From the NCBI GenBank assembly GCA_034687125.1, contig JAQGBZ010000571.1:1-30446 (forward strand): DNA of 30,446 nt, in the 5' to 3' direction. Position numbers and translations under genes: made by a program. Of the stretch, positions 10,068 through 22,177 are shown piece by piece; positions within the stretch are counted from its first letter, which is position 1, and the number at the start of each line of letters is the position of its first letter. The notes beneath the pieces are model-generated. The model worked only from the letters and a program-made list of their open reading frames with translations, was not told the DNA's origin and did no database searches. The stretch comes from Neelides folsomi. Taxonomy: Eukaryota > Arthropoda > Collembola > Neelipleona > Neelidae.

Positions 10068-12598
10068 TCAGCTGGAGAATTCTTCATTAATTGGTGGCAA
10101 ATTGGCGGTTGAAGGTGGCTGACCCTTCATCGTCTCATATTTGTAGTAGAAAGCGTTTCTTGCCTGAACAACTTTTTTCCACCATTCACCGTCCTCTTCT
10201 CCGACTACTAAAAGGAAAAAATTAATATATTTTAACACCCATTTTTCGTACAAGCAACAGGACAATTATTTTTTTACCTATATAATCTTATTAGTCTAAC
10301 TAATGTATGATTTAACGCTTTTCATTCCATTATTGTATTAATATCCACACTTTGTTTCTCTTTCATTACATCTGTGCTAAAATACCGAGTAGGTTGGTGA
10401 TATAGGGCAGGTAGTTGGGTATAGGTTTATAATATACTAAAATATGTTGTTTTTTCATGTCATAACCTCATAACTCTCATCATAACTGTGATATCTCCAA
10501 CTTTAAGATAAAAAAGACAATTCAGAAAAATGTCGGTCATAAAGTCAACGAACCTGACCTATCTTTAAAATAATGTCATGATATGAATTTGCAAGAGAAA
10601 ATGCAAAACAAGATTGCTTTCCAACAACAACCGACTTGAATAAAGCTTTACTTTACTATCAATTGGAACTTTTCTTTTCACATGTACCTTTTCATGCACA
10701 ATTAAATGCATTGAATTCTCTATCGTTGAATTATTTTTTTTACAAAACATGTATTAAATTGTACTAAATTAGTCGCTAATTTGTTCCGTCGTAAATCTAC
10801 GTTATAAAAATGTAATCAAGTTGGTTTTAATTGTAAGTTAAGTAGTATCTACGTCGTTTTGCGTTGCTATTTTGCTACTTCCCCATTTATTTATCTTGAT
10901 ATAGACATTACGCTTATTGTAATATCAATTATACTATTTATTATACACCACTTAATAAGTGTTTTGATCTTTGATGTTATTTTTTACTACAAAATGCGCA
11001 GTACAAATTTCATAGCCAAAATTTGTTTACATATTGTACCATGTTTACTTATTTAGATAGTCAACAATTAATGCAATGAATTTTTCTCAAAGCATATTCG
11101 ATTTTTCATTATGAAAGAATTTTTTTAAACATATTGCAGAAAATTAACTAGGTGTTATTGATAAATAACTACATACTAGACAATAAACTGTAATATTAAC
11201 ATTTATTTTAGATAACTCTTTATTTCAAATACGAAGTTTTTATATTCTACGATCTCCAATACGAGTAGAATAATGAATAAATTAAAAAGGGGAGAATTGT
11301 GTACTTAATTCTCTATCTGGTTTTTAGGCCAGATGTGCACATTCATATTTATTAGCTAGCTTGAGAATGCAACGAAACCTAATAAACATTTCCTCATTCC
11401 ATCACATACAAGTTATCAGTTAGCGCGATTAATTAACTATCATATATACGTATTATATACCGAATGTACCAATGAATAACTCGCACAAAAAACTATCCCT
11501 GAAGTTATAATATGTTCAATTTGCCAATAAGCTTTACTTTACTTCGATCTTTGCCTTCTTTGCTCTACATACTTGTATCTTTACTAAATCTATAAATACC
11601 TAGTTCAAAGCATCCATGAAAATAAACATAATCCTTCCTCCATTTCACTTAAACATAGCACATTTATTTTAACTTTGTTTCTTTTAACACTCCCAATCTC
11701 CATATTACGATTACAAGCTATCTATTGATATGTCTGACTATTAAAGTTATTGAGATTATTTATATTATGAACATATCCTTATAATAGTACATAATATTAT
11801 GTGCACATCCATAATGCTTATATTGGTAGATTTAAAAATAAACTCCAATTTGCCAATACTCTGTATAAATAACATCATTATTGAACAACATTTTCGATCT
11901 GGTAAATGATACTAAAGCAAAGAAATATATACATATTTACATTAAAACTTTAGAGGAGGTTTTAAACGAGAAAGTGAAAGATCTTTAATAGTCGATGTCG
12001 ATGAGGATATAAAATAAAATATCCATTCTCAAGTGCTTCAAAATTTAAAGAGTTTCTATTTTAATCTTTACATTATGCAAAATCCTTATGCTAGCTGATT
12101 GTAATAATTCCTAGACCAACTTTCGTACAATAATAAAAAGTTTGAAACATTGTGGGTCGTTAATTTTGAGTATCCTGACCTTACGGCTTAACTCCGCAAT
12201 TTCATTACTGAACATGCACAACTGCTCAAATGTTTAACTACTAATTAAATATTTACTATTTAAATAAATAAATAGGCAAATATCCACTATGATAATTAAA
12301 AACGCTACTTACGAGGGAAATTGAAGATAATCGACGAGAGTTTCTTGGGTTCTTCCTGCTTCCCAATATAAAAGTTGTTTTTATGGGCGGGTTTGCCCTG
12401 CGAGGTCACATTTTCCTTGTCGGCATCTCCGGCCACTGACTCCACGACCCACTCGAGGAACTCTCCGTCAAAATCCTTCGAATGAGATGAGATGACACAT
12501 TGGAGCCTCTCAACAAATGTTAACTCATTTTCTCCAGCTTCGGCCCTTTTAGTCAAACCTCCGCTGTTGACATTTGAAGATGAACTCAACCGCCCCAT
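10068..12598 (-). CDS. Unrecognised 141-residue acidic protein, two exons with a 2.1 kb intron
   Basis: Exon 1 is 12313-12598, starting with ATG in GTGCAATGGGG. Exon 2 is 10068-10207, ending TGA. The donor is a near-perfect C|GTAAGTA and the acceptor CTTTTAG. Phase 1 closes exactly. The product is 141 residues: a Ser/Gly-rich start (GRLSSSSNVNSGGL), an acidic, probably helical middle (FDGEFLEWVVESVAGDADKE), a basic stretch (GKPAHKNNFYIGKQEEPKK), then EEDGEWWKKVVQARNAFYYK and a Pro-rich tail. I see no signal peptide or membrane segment and do not recognise the family. The locally higher GC of exon 1 and clean splice sites argue for a real gene. Additional internal exons within the long intron cannot be excluded, nor can two separate genes, though matching phase and strand favour one. 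Confidence 0.6.
10208..12312 (-). other. Long intron of the unrecognised minus-strand gene
   Basis: About 2.1 kb of A/T-rich sequence between the two exons. Small frames exist on both strands (for example near 10565-10750 and 10859-11056), but they are low complexity with hydrophobic or Lys/Ile-rich content typical of A/T-rich noise. I see no transposase fragment, RNA gene or convincing extra exon. Confidence 0.45.
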
Positions 12599-14535
12599 TG
12601 CACTCTTTTATCTTTCAGTTCTCCAGTTTGACTGCCCTTTCAAAATACAAATCAGTTGGATATTTAGAGCAAATTGAATAACATATTTTCCAACTTTCTA
12701 TCTGTGCCACGGTTTTAATGAGGACACATCAATATTAGCAAACAGCTTTAACACTACGATCTTTCAATTATAAATAGTTATAATACCTATTATAAATGAA
12801 ACTATTGAATATAATAGAAAATGGTTAATTACTTATAGAGAACGTAATGTAGATACGTCAAAAAGTAAGATCAGAGAGATTAAACAAATATTCGATTGCA
12901 CGTGGACTCTTTGTGTTGAGGAGCTGAATTCTTTTTTTGTCAATGTTGAAGGATAGATAAGAAGGACCATTTGTTGTGATGGTGTTGTTAGTTGGATGGG
13001 GGTCGAAGAGGAACTGAAAGTTTCATGGCGAAACTCTCGAGATATTCGGCTCCCAAGTTGAGGCCAACAAGGAAACTATATAATTCCAATGTTTATCATG
13101 TAACTCTCACCCATTCCTCCTAGACGCTAATGATGGAGATAGGAAATATCTACTAAATGGGCACATGCATGTTTATAAGATAATTGTGTAAAGTGGGGTT
13201 AAAAATAACCTTTTCTGCAAATATAATTAGTGGGGGATATTAGTGTTAAACTTCTTAAAGCCACCTGATTTATTTCAACATGCTATCTTTGCTAAACTCG
13301 TATACCTAGGTAAGTCGTGCTTAAATAGTCAAGGTGCAAAACTCACCTTTCCCCATGAAAATTGAGTTCATTTGAGCTGTCTACACTTTTGTTATCCTTT
13401 AAGTGGAAGCGCTTCATGTATAAAATAATATATTTATGAAAATCCATACAAATGCCAATGGTCTTAAAAGTTTAATTTTAATCAATAATTATATAAGAAA
13501 TAATTTTTGATTTTTCAAAAATGGTTTTACACATTTTTGAAAAATTAATAGTCAACAAACGTTTAATTAAATCATATTCTAAATTCTACATACACAATAA
13601 ATGTAGAGTAATGTATCTCTAATGTATGTAAATTTAAAAAAACCTTAATTATTACAATTTACAATATTCAACTGAACATATTTTAAACTCGGAAATATTA
13701 CTTTTCCCTTCCCAATTATTATTGAACTAACCATCCATTAAAACCGCGTTATATAAGTAAATAGTGAAAAAATTAGATTTTGCAATTAAAAGCAAGCATT
13801 GTATGCTTAAAAATAAAAATGGGGATGCTAATGCTCCTTTAAATAATTATCTTTAAAAATAAGTATGGTGAGCAGAATTTAAAAAAATGTTTAAAATTCA
13901 ATAGCTTATTTACAATGCAATGGTGTGCCTGTTTAAACTACGATTAAACTTGAGGCAATTGTTTCAAAATGCTTATTAGGGTTATAATTACTTAAAGTTA
14001 AAGATATTTGAATAAATTTACATTCAGACTTACATTTTAGTAGGCATGATAGGTTTGAAACAGAATTGTAACTTGTCTGGCCAAATATCAGAAAACAATT
14101 ATTTATTCTAATTTTAAAGCACATATCTAGAGTAATGATGAAGAGAAATCAACCCTTTTAGCTTTTATTTTTATTCTAATTTTATATACTTTTTAAGCTA
14201 TTGCCTATAAAGGCACAAAATAACATGGCCATACGGCATCATCTCATCTCAACCAATCTATGGTACATAATGTATCTGTAATATAATTGTAATAATACAG
14301 TTTGACCATATATTATATCTGGAGTAAAATTTTCGTAAAATTTTTGAAATATTTCATAAACGCAAAGGTCTAAAAATGTCTCCTTTTCACCAGTTATGAA
14401 AAAAGCATCTAAGATAATAATCCGAAAAGGTGACATTATTATCTTAACGATTTACCAAATGCCTGTAAAAAACCCGGAAAAGGGGAAAGTGAAAGCTACA
14501 ATAAATTATATCCGGACCTCTTAAACATCCACAAT
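12599..14535. other. Intergenic region with possible promoter of the minus-strand gene
   Basis: About 1.9 kb. The segment 12900-13150 is richer in G/C than its surroundings, has short ATG-led frames that close quickly, and on the minus strand follows a TATATAG box, so it may hold the 5' UTR or first exon of the gene starting at 12598. The remainder (13200-14535) is A/T-rich with no gene I can support. Confidence 0.35.
13077..13083 (-). promoter_or_regulatory. Candidate TATA box for the minus-strand gene
   Basis: Minus-strand TATATAG is followed within 30-200 bp by the GC-richer, pyrimidine-rich stretch that could be a 5' leader. The distance to the ATG at 12598 (about 480 bp) would require a long or spliced leader. 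TATA-like words are frequent in this A/T-rich DNA, so support is weak. Confidence 0.2.
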
Positions 14536-15536
14536 TTAATTGTTTACCTTTAAATTAAAATCAAATAAATTGTAGCTAATAATCAATATGGCGCCCTTTT
14601 TAAAAATAACTTGAAAAACACGATGTTCCATCGACGTTGCAAACGTGCGCAGCGTATCAGCGTTAATTTCGTTCCAGGCGGCAATTATGGCGGTTTTCAG
14701 GGTCTGAATGTTGTTGAATTGTCTACCACCTTTGTAGACACAACGAACCATAAGTCCCCACAAATTTTCAATCGGGTTTAAGTCCGGGGAAATAGCAGGC
14801 CAGTCCATAACATCGATGTTATTTTCTCGGAGTCAAGCCATTGTCGTCCTTACCGTATGGCAACTGGCCCCGTCTTGAACAAAAGTCCAATTTTCTCCTT
14901 CAAGGTCATGCCAAAAAGGGAGCAAATGCTCCCCCAACTGGAATTAGTACTCCGCTGCGTTTAAGCGTCCGTCAATGTAACAAAATGCACCCCACACCAT
15001 AACTGAACCTCCGTCTGAGTGTCTTGTGGAAAAAATGCGGGGTTCTTTCAGAAGGTCGTGCCAGTACCCGCGAAATCCATCAAGTCCGTCCAAATTCCAC
15101 TTTTTTCGTCACTCCAAACATTTCGTCGCCAATTGGTCCTCATGTGGGCACGAGCCCAGGCTAATCTTCATGCAACATGGAGGGGTTTCAACGGAGGCTG
15201 CTTCATCATTTTACAAAACTTAATGTTCGGGTCACATTTAAGAACTCTTCTTATGCATTCTTTGCTGGCATTTAAACGTAATTGGATTTTGGCCAAGGAG
15301 ATCCTCGCGTTGCTTGCAAGTCGCCGAATTTGACGTTCATTGTAGGGTGACAGCTTTTTAGGTCGTCCTCTCGTTTCTCGAACACGGCGATTTTCATTTA
15401 TCCTCTTCAAAAACTTTTGGATAGTGGTTGGGTGCTTCCTTAAAGACGCTCCAATTTGAGTTGATGAGCGTCCAGATTCATGTAGAGCTGTTATTTGTTC
15501 CTTTTCAAAATCGGTAAGTGAAGGTCCTTTTGGCAT
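14536..15536 (-). mobile_element. Inactivated Tc3-like (Tc1/mariner, DD34E) transposon relic
   Basis: On the minus strand a near-complete transposase reading is visible. The N-terminal helix-turn-helix region starts at 15536 (MPKGPSLTDFEKEQITAL) and includes GRPKKLSPYNERQIRRLA. A catalytic block follows with WSDEK (first Asp), VQDGASCHT (second Asp) and DLNPIENLWG (Glu). Counting through the reading, 34 positions separate the second Asp from the Glu, the DD34E spacing of Tc1/Tc3 elements. It is broken by an in-frame TGA at 15168-15170, a frameshift just after the SDEK motif, and two further stops (TAA after NAAEY; TGA two residues before RENN). I could not find convincing terminal inverted repeats, so the element's true ends are unknown. 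It is a non-functional copy. Confidence 0.85.
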
Positions 15537-16653
15537 CTAATTATTTTCTTAATTGTAAAAACAAAGAGTATTGGATAATGTAATATGTTGATATGATTAT
15601 TATATTACTCATTTTACCCCTATTTGTTATAATATTTGAATAACTTCATAATTATTAAATTATAAAAATAATTTACAAAAATCTTTAGAAACGGAAAAAT
15701 TAAAATCTAATTCTGAGATAGATGAGTTTAAATTGTAAATCCTTATATACATTTTGTATACTATACTAGATTAAATACTTACTCTAACTTCTTATTCTTA
15801 GCTTGAACTATGTATTAGTACTATATTTTAATTTTAACATACTACAGATGTACATACAGTACTTAAATACTAATTGTATATGCTACTACGGATGTACATA
15901 CATGAAAGCATACCTACATTTAGGTAGAGTATATTATTTGATTGGTTCATTCTTCTATTGCGACACTAATCCATCAAGAAAGTTCAAATGGTGCATTTGT
16001 CGTTCTCATTGAATATAGCAAATAATTAAACAAGTGTAAATAATACTAATACCTAATTAATGATATATTATTACATATTATTACTTTATTATTCATTTGG
16101 TATTTACTAATGGACTTTGACTTCTTCAATATAATCTAAATAGTATTTGACTCAGGATCAATTTAAACATTCATCTATTGTAAAATTGTAATTAAAGTTG
16201 TTAAGATTGAAAATGTGCATTATCATTTAACATATTTTAGCACACACGAACACTACTTTGAAGTTTATCACTCAAGAAAAGTCAAAAGAAGGCAATTACG
16301 TCAATGCAATTTATCTACAATAATTAGTTTTTGAGTTTTGTTACTAATTTTTTAAACAACATTTCAGAATATTGAGTACACTAGTAAGTATACATACATA
16401 TTTACATATCAATAATTATTTACCGTAACCGTAATATTCTAATTTACAATTTTATATCTCAAAATTATCACGTGTATCATTATTATGTATTATAATATTA
16501 GGTACAAACATAATGTTAAACATAAATCAAACCATAATTACAAACATATGAACATATAATTACAATATACTTTGCATTCACAGAATATCTCGTGTCATTT
16601 GACTCAATTAACGCTCAATTGTTAAAAATACTTAAAAGACAAGTTCTTTTATA
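15537..16653. other. A/T-rich spacer upstream of the first acyl-CoA ligase gene
   Basis: About 1.1 kb following the transposase start. It presumably includes the 5' end of the Tc3-like element and the promoter of the ligase gene at 16654, but no specific element, TATA box or open frame can be defended. Several TACATACA-type words occur. Confidence 0.4.
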
Positions 16654-19600
16654 ATGGAAAATTTCCGTGACGGCGTCTTACATAGTGGACTTGAAGAGTT
16701 GTTCAATTTGAGCAAAATTCCAGAGCAAAACTTTTCTTCATATCTTCTTCGAAGGGCCAATGAATTTTTGTCTGAAGGAAGACGCATCTGCCTCGTAAGT
16801 TCTGTACACTTAATATACGCAATTAACATTAATTTGTATAATAAATTGCTATAATAAAATCATTGTTAATTCCAACTAACACGCATACAATATTTTATGT
16901 ATAAGATACAATAAACGATGTATTGTGTGATATATGAATAAAGTAGAGATATGTTATATTACACAATCACTCGTAATCTTTTTAGCATTTATTCTAACTT
17001 TATTTAAATTAGCTACTTTCTAAACCGAAAGTGGTTTGGTATGATAACTATATTTTTCAGTATTGTTAAAAAAATTAAAATTATTAATTATTCTATTGTG
17101 AATTGAAGTAAGAAGTGCTACGGTAGACAATAATATTAAGAATTTATTTATTTCCAACATTAATGCATGTAATTTCTTTATTCTTAATTTATGAACTTTA
17201 TTTGTACATACTAGGGAGGTGCGGCCAAAATGTAGTAATATTCGATTTTTTAAAAAGACTATTAACATTTTTTCCAAGAATAATGTATCAAATTGAAGCT
17301 TAGTATGTGACGATTAAAACACCATATTACTTATTCGAAAATTCCTCCTTGGTGCTTGACACACTCCTTAAGACGCGGGATCCACTTGTCAATCGAAGAC
17401 CGAATTTGAACGATTGGATATTTCTTCCATGCTTTCTTTAAATCTTTTTAATTTGCATGACGCTTTGAACACGCATCCAGCTCCAACTTAATCCATTTGT
17501 CCTAGTCCAATGGGTTCAAATCTGGTGACGCCGAGGGCCAATCTCCCTTAGAAATGAAATTGGGAACGCTTTTTTTAACCATTCCTGAGTCTGCTTTGCT
17601 TGATAGGATGGGGCAGAATCCTGCATGAATTTTCAGTTTTTATCTTCAAAAATGCCTTTGTTGAGTGGAAGAACAATCGGTTCAGGATATCGGACTGGTA
17701 ATTCGTTGCACGAAGCTTCACATCCTGCTCGAAAAGGGGAGTTTGGTCTTCCCTCTCCAACTTCCCCAACCCAAATCATTACGGACGCTAGATGATGCTG
17801 AAGAGTAACTTTTCTCATTGATTTTGGAATATCCTTGGTAGATTTTGCGTAAATTTTATCGTTTTGCTTATTAAAGTGCGCTTCAATTGTAAAAATCTTT
17901 AAAAAGCTTGAAAATTTTGAATTGAAGTTTGAATTACACCGCGCTTTTATTTTGTGGTTACAATTTTGATTTCTGGCGTTTAGTAAAAGTGGTGGGGGGA
18001 TGGGCGGCACGCCGTGGCGAGCCTTCCCCATGAAGGGGGCGGCGGGGAGCCTGCGCGAGAGCCAAAGAAAGGTAAAAATTGGGCAAGTCGGACACGTTTG
18101 CCGCCTCACCTAGTACTTACATAATGATACCTTATGGATTGTACTCTACTTTATTTTTTATGTTTTTAGACTATTTATTATTATACCACCAATAAGTATA
18201 TACCTATCAGCTATACACAATATCATAGAATAGAAGGTATATGCATTCTATGTTTGAGTTATGTAATGTAATAATAATGATGTTTCTAGTCAAGTAATAT
18301 GTACTTTGAGTAATCTTAACCATACGAAATTCTTATCAAAGAGTTAATAATAATATTTAATAGTAGATAAATTATATCTGGTGTTAGGAAATTACATCAG
18401 ACGTCTCTAGCATTTCTTAAGTCTTTAAGGTTACATTTGCTCTACGTTTGCTTCATTATTCTTTAAAGAGGAATTTTCCACTCTTTAGTTATTCATTATT
18501 CATAAATGGAATGATCGATATTTAACCTTAATTGTTTCATTATGTCTTGTAAAAGTGAATCTCCTGTATGTACACAATCTGTAATACATAATATGTAGAG
18601 TACCCAAGTCCAAGTTATATTAATTAGTTAAGTACATTACTGCACTGTAAGACTGTATTTGTTCATTTATCATCTAATCATCATATAAGCGATTCAAAGA
18701 ACTAGAATTATCCTTCCATTTAGTGTTTATTTGAAGATGTAGCGTTAACATAAAGAAGTAAATTATTAAATAAATTCATAGAGAGCAAACAAAAATAGAA
18801 AATTAATAGAAGATACAAAGTGGTCAACAAAATTGAATAAGAATGTAATATTAGTATTAATGTATAGGTAGAATGAATAATGAATATTTGTAGTTATACA
18901 TATTAAGTAGCTAATATTGAATAAATTATGCAGCCTCTGGATAACTGTTTTCTATAATTGTTTTGAGTATTAAAATTCTTATTATTTTTAATTATAAAGA
19001 AAGACGCAAAAAACAACGTGGATTACGAATATGGGGATATCCACCGAATGTCCCGAATGGCAGCCAATTTCTTTTTTACAAAAGGGCTTAAAAAGAATGA
19101 TGTCGTCATTTACACTTCTCATGATTGCGGGCTATTGTACTTTCTAGCAATTGGAGTCTGGAGGGCTCAAGGAGTTTTAAGAGCCGTTTATTCAGAAGAA
19201 ATGCCCGGTACTTATACTTTTACTGACCATTATAGTTTCCCAATTATGTATGTATTAAGTATTTAAATACAAGCCTACAATGTACCAATATTATACCTAT
19301 GAAATGCATAAGAGTTTTAATAAATGTTTATTTATTTAATTTTATCCTTTTATAAATGTTTCAGAAACTGTAATTAGTAAACTTGAAGAAAGCAAATCAC
19401 ATTTTCTAATTTGTGATCCGGAAATGGCATTGAAAATTTCGAGTAAAAATTTCCCTTGGCCTATTGAAGTAATTGTCATCGGAAATTCGGTTCAAGGATT
19501 CACAAATGCCTCAAAAATCTTCACAGGAGAATACGAACTAGGTATAGGTACATACAAATAGACTTAATATAAATACAAGACCAACACAGTTGTACAGATA

Positions 19601-22177
19601 CTATACTTTTCTATTTATTTAATCGTGCAAAAATAAACACACGTGAATGATATAATAAAAGGTCTAAAAACATCTACAGATGTAGTATGTAAATATTAGA
19701 AGCCCAATGTCACCAACTTGAAACCTTAATGATTTCTATACAAAAGTTATTAACATTAAATGGATAACATGAAAGAGCATTCCTAAACACATCATACAGT
19801 AGTATAAGCATTAAATGGATTCTGTTCATGAGTTCACGACATTGCAAAGAGTCTAACTCAATTCGAAATTTGAGTGCCAGAGACGATTGCCAATTTATGT
19901 GAATGAATGAGCCAACTCCTTGTTAACACCCTTACCGGAAACAACCATCCAACTGTCGATTTATTCATTTGAATCATAGGAAAGTTCAATTTGATTGAAG
20001 AGGAGTCTGGTGGGGATGATCCGGCGTTGATTTTAAGTACGAGTGGGACGACAGGGCTTAGCAAAGGCGCCCTTCTCACCCATAGGAATCTGATTGCCAA
20101 TGCATTGGCTTGGGAAATTTTGCCCGTTTCACTCGATAAAAATTCTCCGATCCTCTGGTTCGGTAAACCTACCCACGTCTCTGGATTCCAATACACCCTC
20201 AGCGTCATTGCATCTGGATTTTATATCATTCGATCAGAATATAATGGGCCGGAAAATATGATTCAAAAGCTGCAACATTATAAAGTAAATTTCTTTAATG
20301 CCATCCTCGTGTACTTATAAAAATTTGTTAACAGTTAGTACAGATTTAATAACATATCAGTATTATAAACCTAAAGCCCATTTTTATATTTCAGCCAAGT
20401 GCCATGATGCTTGTGACACCATTGCTTGCTCCAATTGTTGAGCCTAAACATGAAAAAGATGATTTAAGCTTTCTGCGAAACATTATCTGTGGAGCTGCCA
20501 TAATGCCTGAATATTTAAGTGAAGGATTAAGAAAGCGTCTACCATGGGCGACAATAACACATGTGTGTTTTGAATTCAATATCACTCGTGAATTATTAAC
20601 TTTATATATTATTAATACACTGCATTGTTAATTGTTTGAATCAAATCTTAAACTTTTATATTTTTATTTTAAACTTATACCGATATACTCGTATAACCAA
20701 ACCTAAATTGCTCAAGACCTATAGACCCAAGACATTTAAATTAAAAATAGTTAGCTAAAGAAGTACAAAAAATAATGATATTATACTAATGGTAAAAGCA
20801 ATAAATAATTAAATAACTTATTTGACTTCTAAAGTTCAAATGCCTATGTGCATTACATTGAACATATCATTTCATTAAGAAAGATAATAGATAGCACCAG
20901 TGAAAGTAGTGTATTGCCCCATTTTTGCATGGATGCATTCTTTTGATTTTGAACTGGCTTTTTTGAGGTGAAATAAAAAATGTAACTTTTTAAAAATTTA
21001 TTGCTATAGGTCGTTAATGTGCCTCGTGGATGTTATGCTTGGACATTGGGTTTAATATTTTAAAAGTTAATGTTTAATAAATGTAAATATTTATGGCAAA
21101 AAGCTGTTCGCAATGACAGAAGGAGGTGTTTTCTCAAGCAGCGAAATTCCAAACTTGGAGGGCCGAATTGAAAATTATGAAGGTAGGGAAGCGTGAGTGG
21201 TTTACGAAGTCGTAAAAATCAACGAGTCTCGAAATAGAAATATTAAACAAGTCGTCTCGTAAAGGGCGAGATCAACTTGGAAAACACTTAAAATGATCAC
21301 AGTTTTGAACTTCAGGGTGCCCTTGGGTGAGTGTGGGAAAACTTTGTCCCGGCGTTTGTCTCCAGGTGAAAGATTTACAATCAGGGAAACCACTGGGTCC
21401 TGGCCAAAAAGGCGAATTGGTCTTTAAAAGCCTCCAGGGATTCCAAGCCTACGTCAACAACAAAACTGTGAGTGGGGCCGATGAGTTCCAAGTCATTACT
21501 TTTTTATCTCTCTGTTTGCTCTTCTTGAAGCCGTAAACTGTGAAAATATTTAAAAGTATGTATGTTTGGACCTAAAGTTATCATCTCCTCGATAGAACAC
21601 TGAAAAGACGCTTATTGGAAATGGTTGGTTGGCTACGGGAGACTTGGGATACTTTGACCAAAATGGATTCATATTTATTCTTGACAGAGTCAAAGACACT
21701 TTTTTGTGCCAAATTGGAAACCATGTATGAAGAACTTAAATGTCACTGAAAATGCTTCTTGTCTTTCTTATTTTTATATTATAGAACTTAATTTTAAAAT
21801 AATTATGTTTGAAGATTTCTCCGAGTGAACTTGAAAACGTAATAATGAGCCATGAACTTGTGCTAGAAGCTTGCGTTGTTCCTCATCCATTCGAGCAAGT
21901 CGGGGATCCAAGAGGTTTTGTTGTGTTAAAAAATAAACATCTTATAAATGGACAAAAAGAAAAAGATATTGCTGAAGAAATAAAAAAATTCGTAAATGGT
22001 AATTCAAATTAAATACTAAAAATATAATTGTAATTATGTTATTTTTTTAAATAAAAAGATCAATTAGCCGAATACAAACATCTACACGGAGGAGTATTTA
22101 TTATTCCAGAGCTGCCAAGAGGAAAAACCGGAAAAATCACAAGGAGATTTCTCGCTAACTATAATTGCGAGTATTAG
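16654..22177 (+). CDS. Acyl-CoA synthetase / firefly-luciferase-like ANL enzyme, paralogue 1 (10 exons)
   Basis: Exons: 16654-16794, 19000-19207, 19365-19541, 19980-20284, 20395-20562, 21104-21182, 21316-21467, 21596-21724, 21815-21998 and 22059-22177, giving 553 residues. ANL enzymes adenylate a carboxylate with ATP, then form the CoA thioester; luciferases belong to the same fold. Visible motifs are A3 TSGTTGLSKG (about 196-205), A4 WFGKPTHVSG, A7 GWLATGDLGYF, A8 DRVK (440-443) and the A10 lysine in GKTGKITRR (K540). No peroxisomal SKL end is present (C-terminus NYNCEY). Intron 1 is 2.2 kb and contains a mariner remnant. The A5 motif, normally YGxTE, reads FAMTE, and its exon start (acceptor AAAAAG, no pyrimidine tract) is uncertain. 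Every other junction agrees in phase with the downstream paralogue. Substrate is unknown; automated labels would probably say 4-coumarate-CoA ligase or luciferin 4-monooxygenase. Confidence 0.82.
17211..17230 (+). repeat. Left terminal inverted repeat of the mariner element
   Basis: Starts CTAGGGAGGTGCGGCC immediately after a TA. It pairs imperfectly, with two or three single-base gaps or substitutions, with the inverted copy at 18094-18113. Confidence 0.75.
18094..18113 (-). repeat. Right terminal inverted repeat of the mariner element
   Basis: Reading the minus strand inward from 18113 gives CTAGGTGAGGCGGCAAACGT, the partner of the left end at 17211. It is followed outside by TA at 18114-18115. 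Confidence 0.75.
18114..18999 (+). other. Remainder of intron 1 of ligase paralogue 1
   Basis: About 890 bp of A/T-rich intron between the mariner remnant and exon 2. No open frame, repeat or regulatory element can be supported. The short segment 16795-17210 before the mariner is similar. Confidence 0.4.

Larger units (their letters stand above)
17211..18113 (-). mobile_element. Internally deleted mariner element (DD37D type), 903 bp, in intron 1 of the ligase gene
   Basis: Both ends are visible: CTAGGGAGGTGCGGCCAAAA at 17211 on the plus strand and CTAGGTGAGGCGGCAAACGT reading inward on the minus strand from 18113. These imperfect inverted repeats are flanked by TA on each side, the mariner target duplication. 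Inside, on the minus strand, are C-terminal transposase fragments: KIFTIEAHFNKQNDKIYAK, FMQDSAPSYQAKQTQEWLK, DWPSASPDLNPLD and a terminal RLKECVKHQGGIFE block. Thirty-seven residues separate QD(S) from the Asp in NPLD, the DD37D spacing. The N-terminal DNA-binding half is missing, and frameshifts and stops break the rest, so it is non-autonomous. Its GC-rich 5' segment (about 17980-18110) stands out from the host sequence. Confidence 0.85.

Noticed and set aside
14475..15630. Possible terminal inverted repeats of the Tc3-like element (AGGGG-start words near 14477 and, inverted, near 15625)
   Set aside because: Only loosely similar after allowing gaps and in A/T-rich DNA; no clear TA target duplication.
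19858..20208. Minus-strand frame across ligase exon 4
   Set aside because: Antisense of the exon carrying the TSGTTGxSKG motif; no splice or family support.
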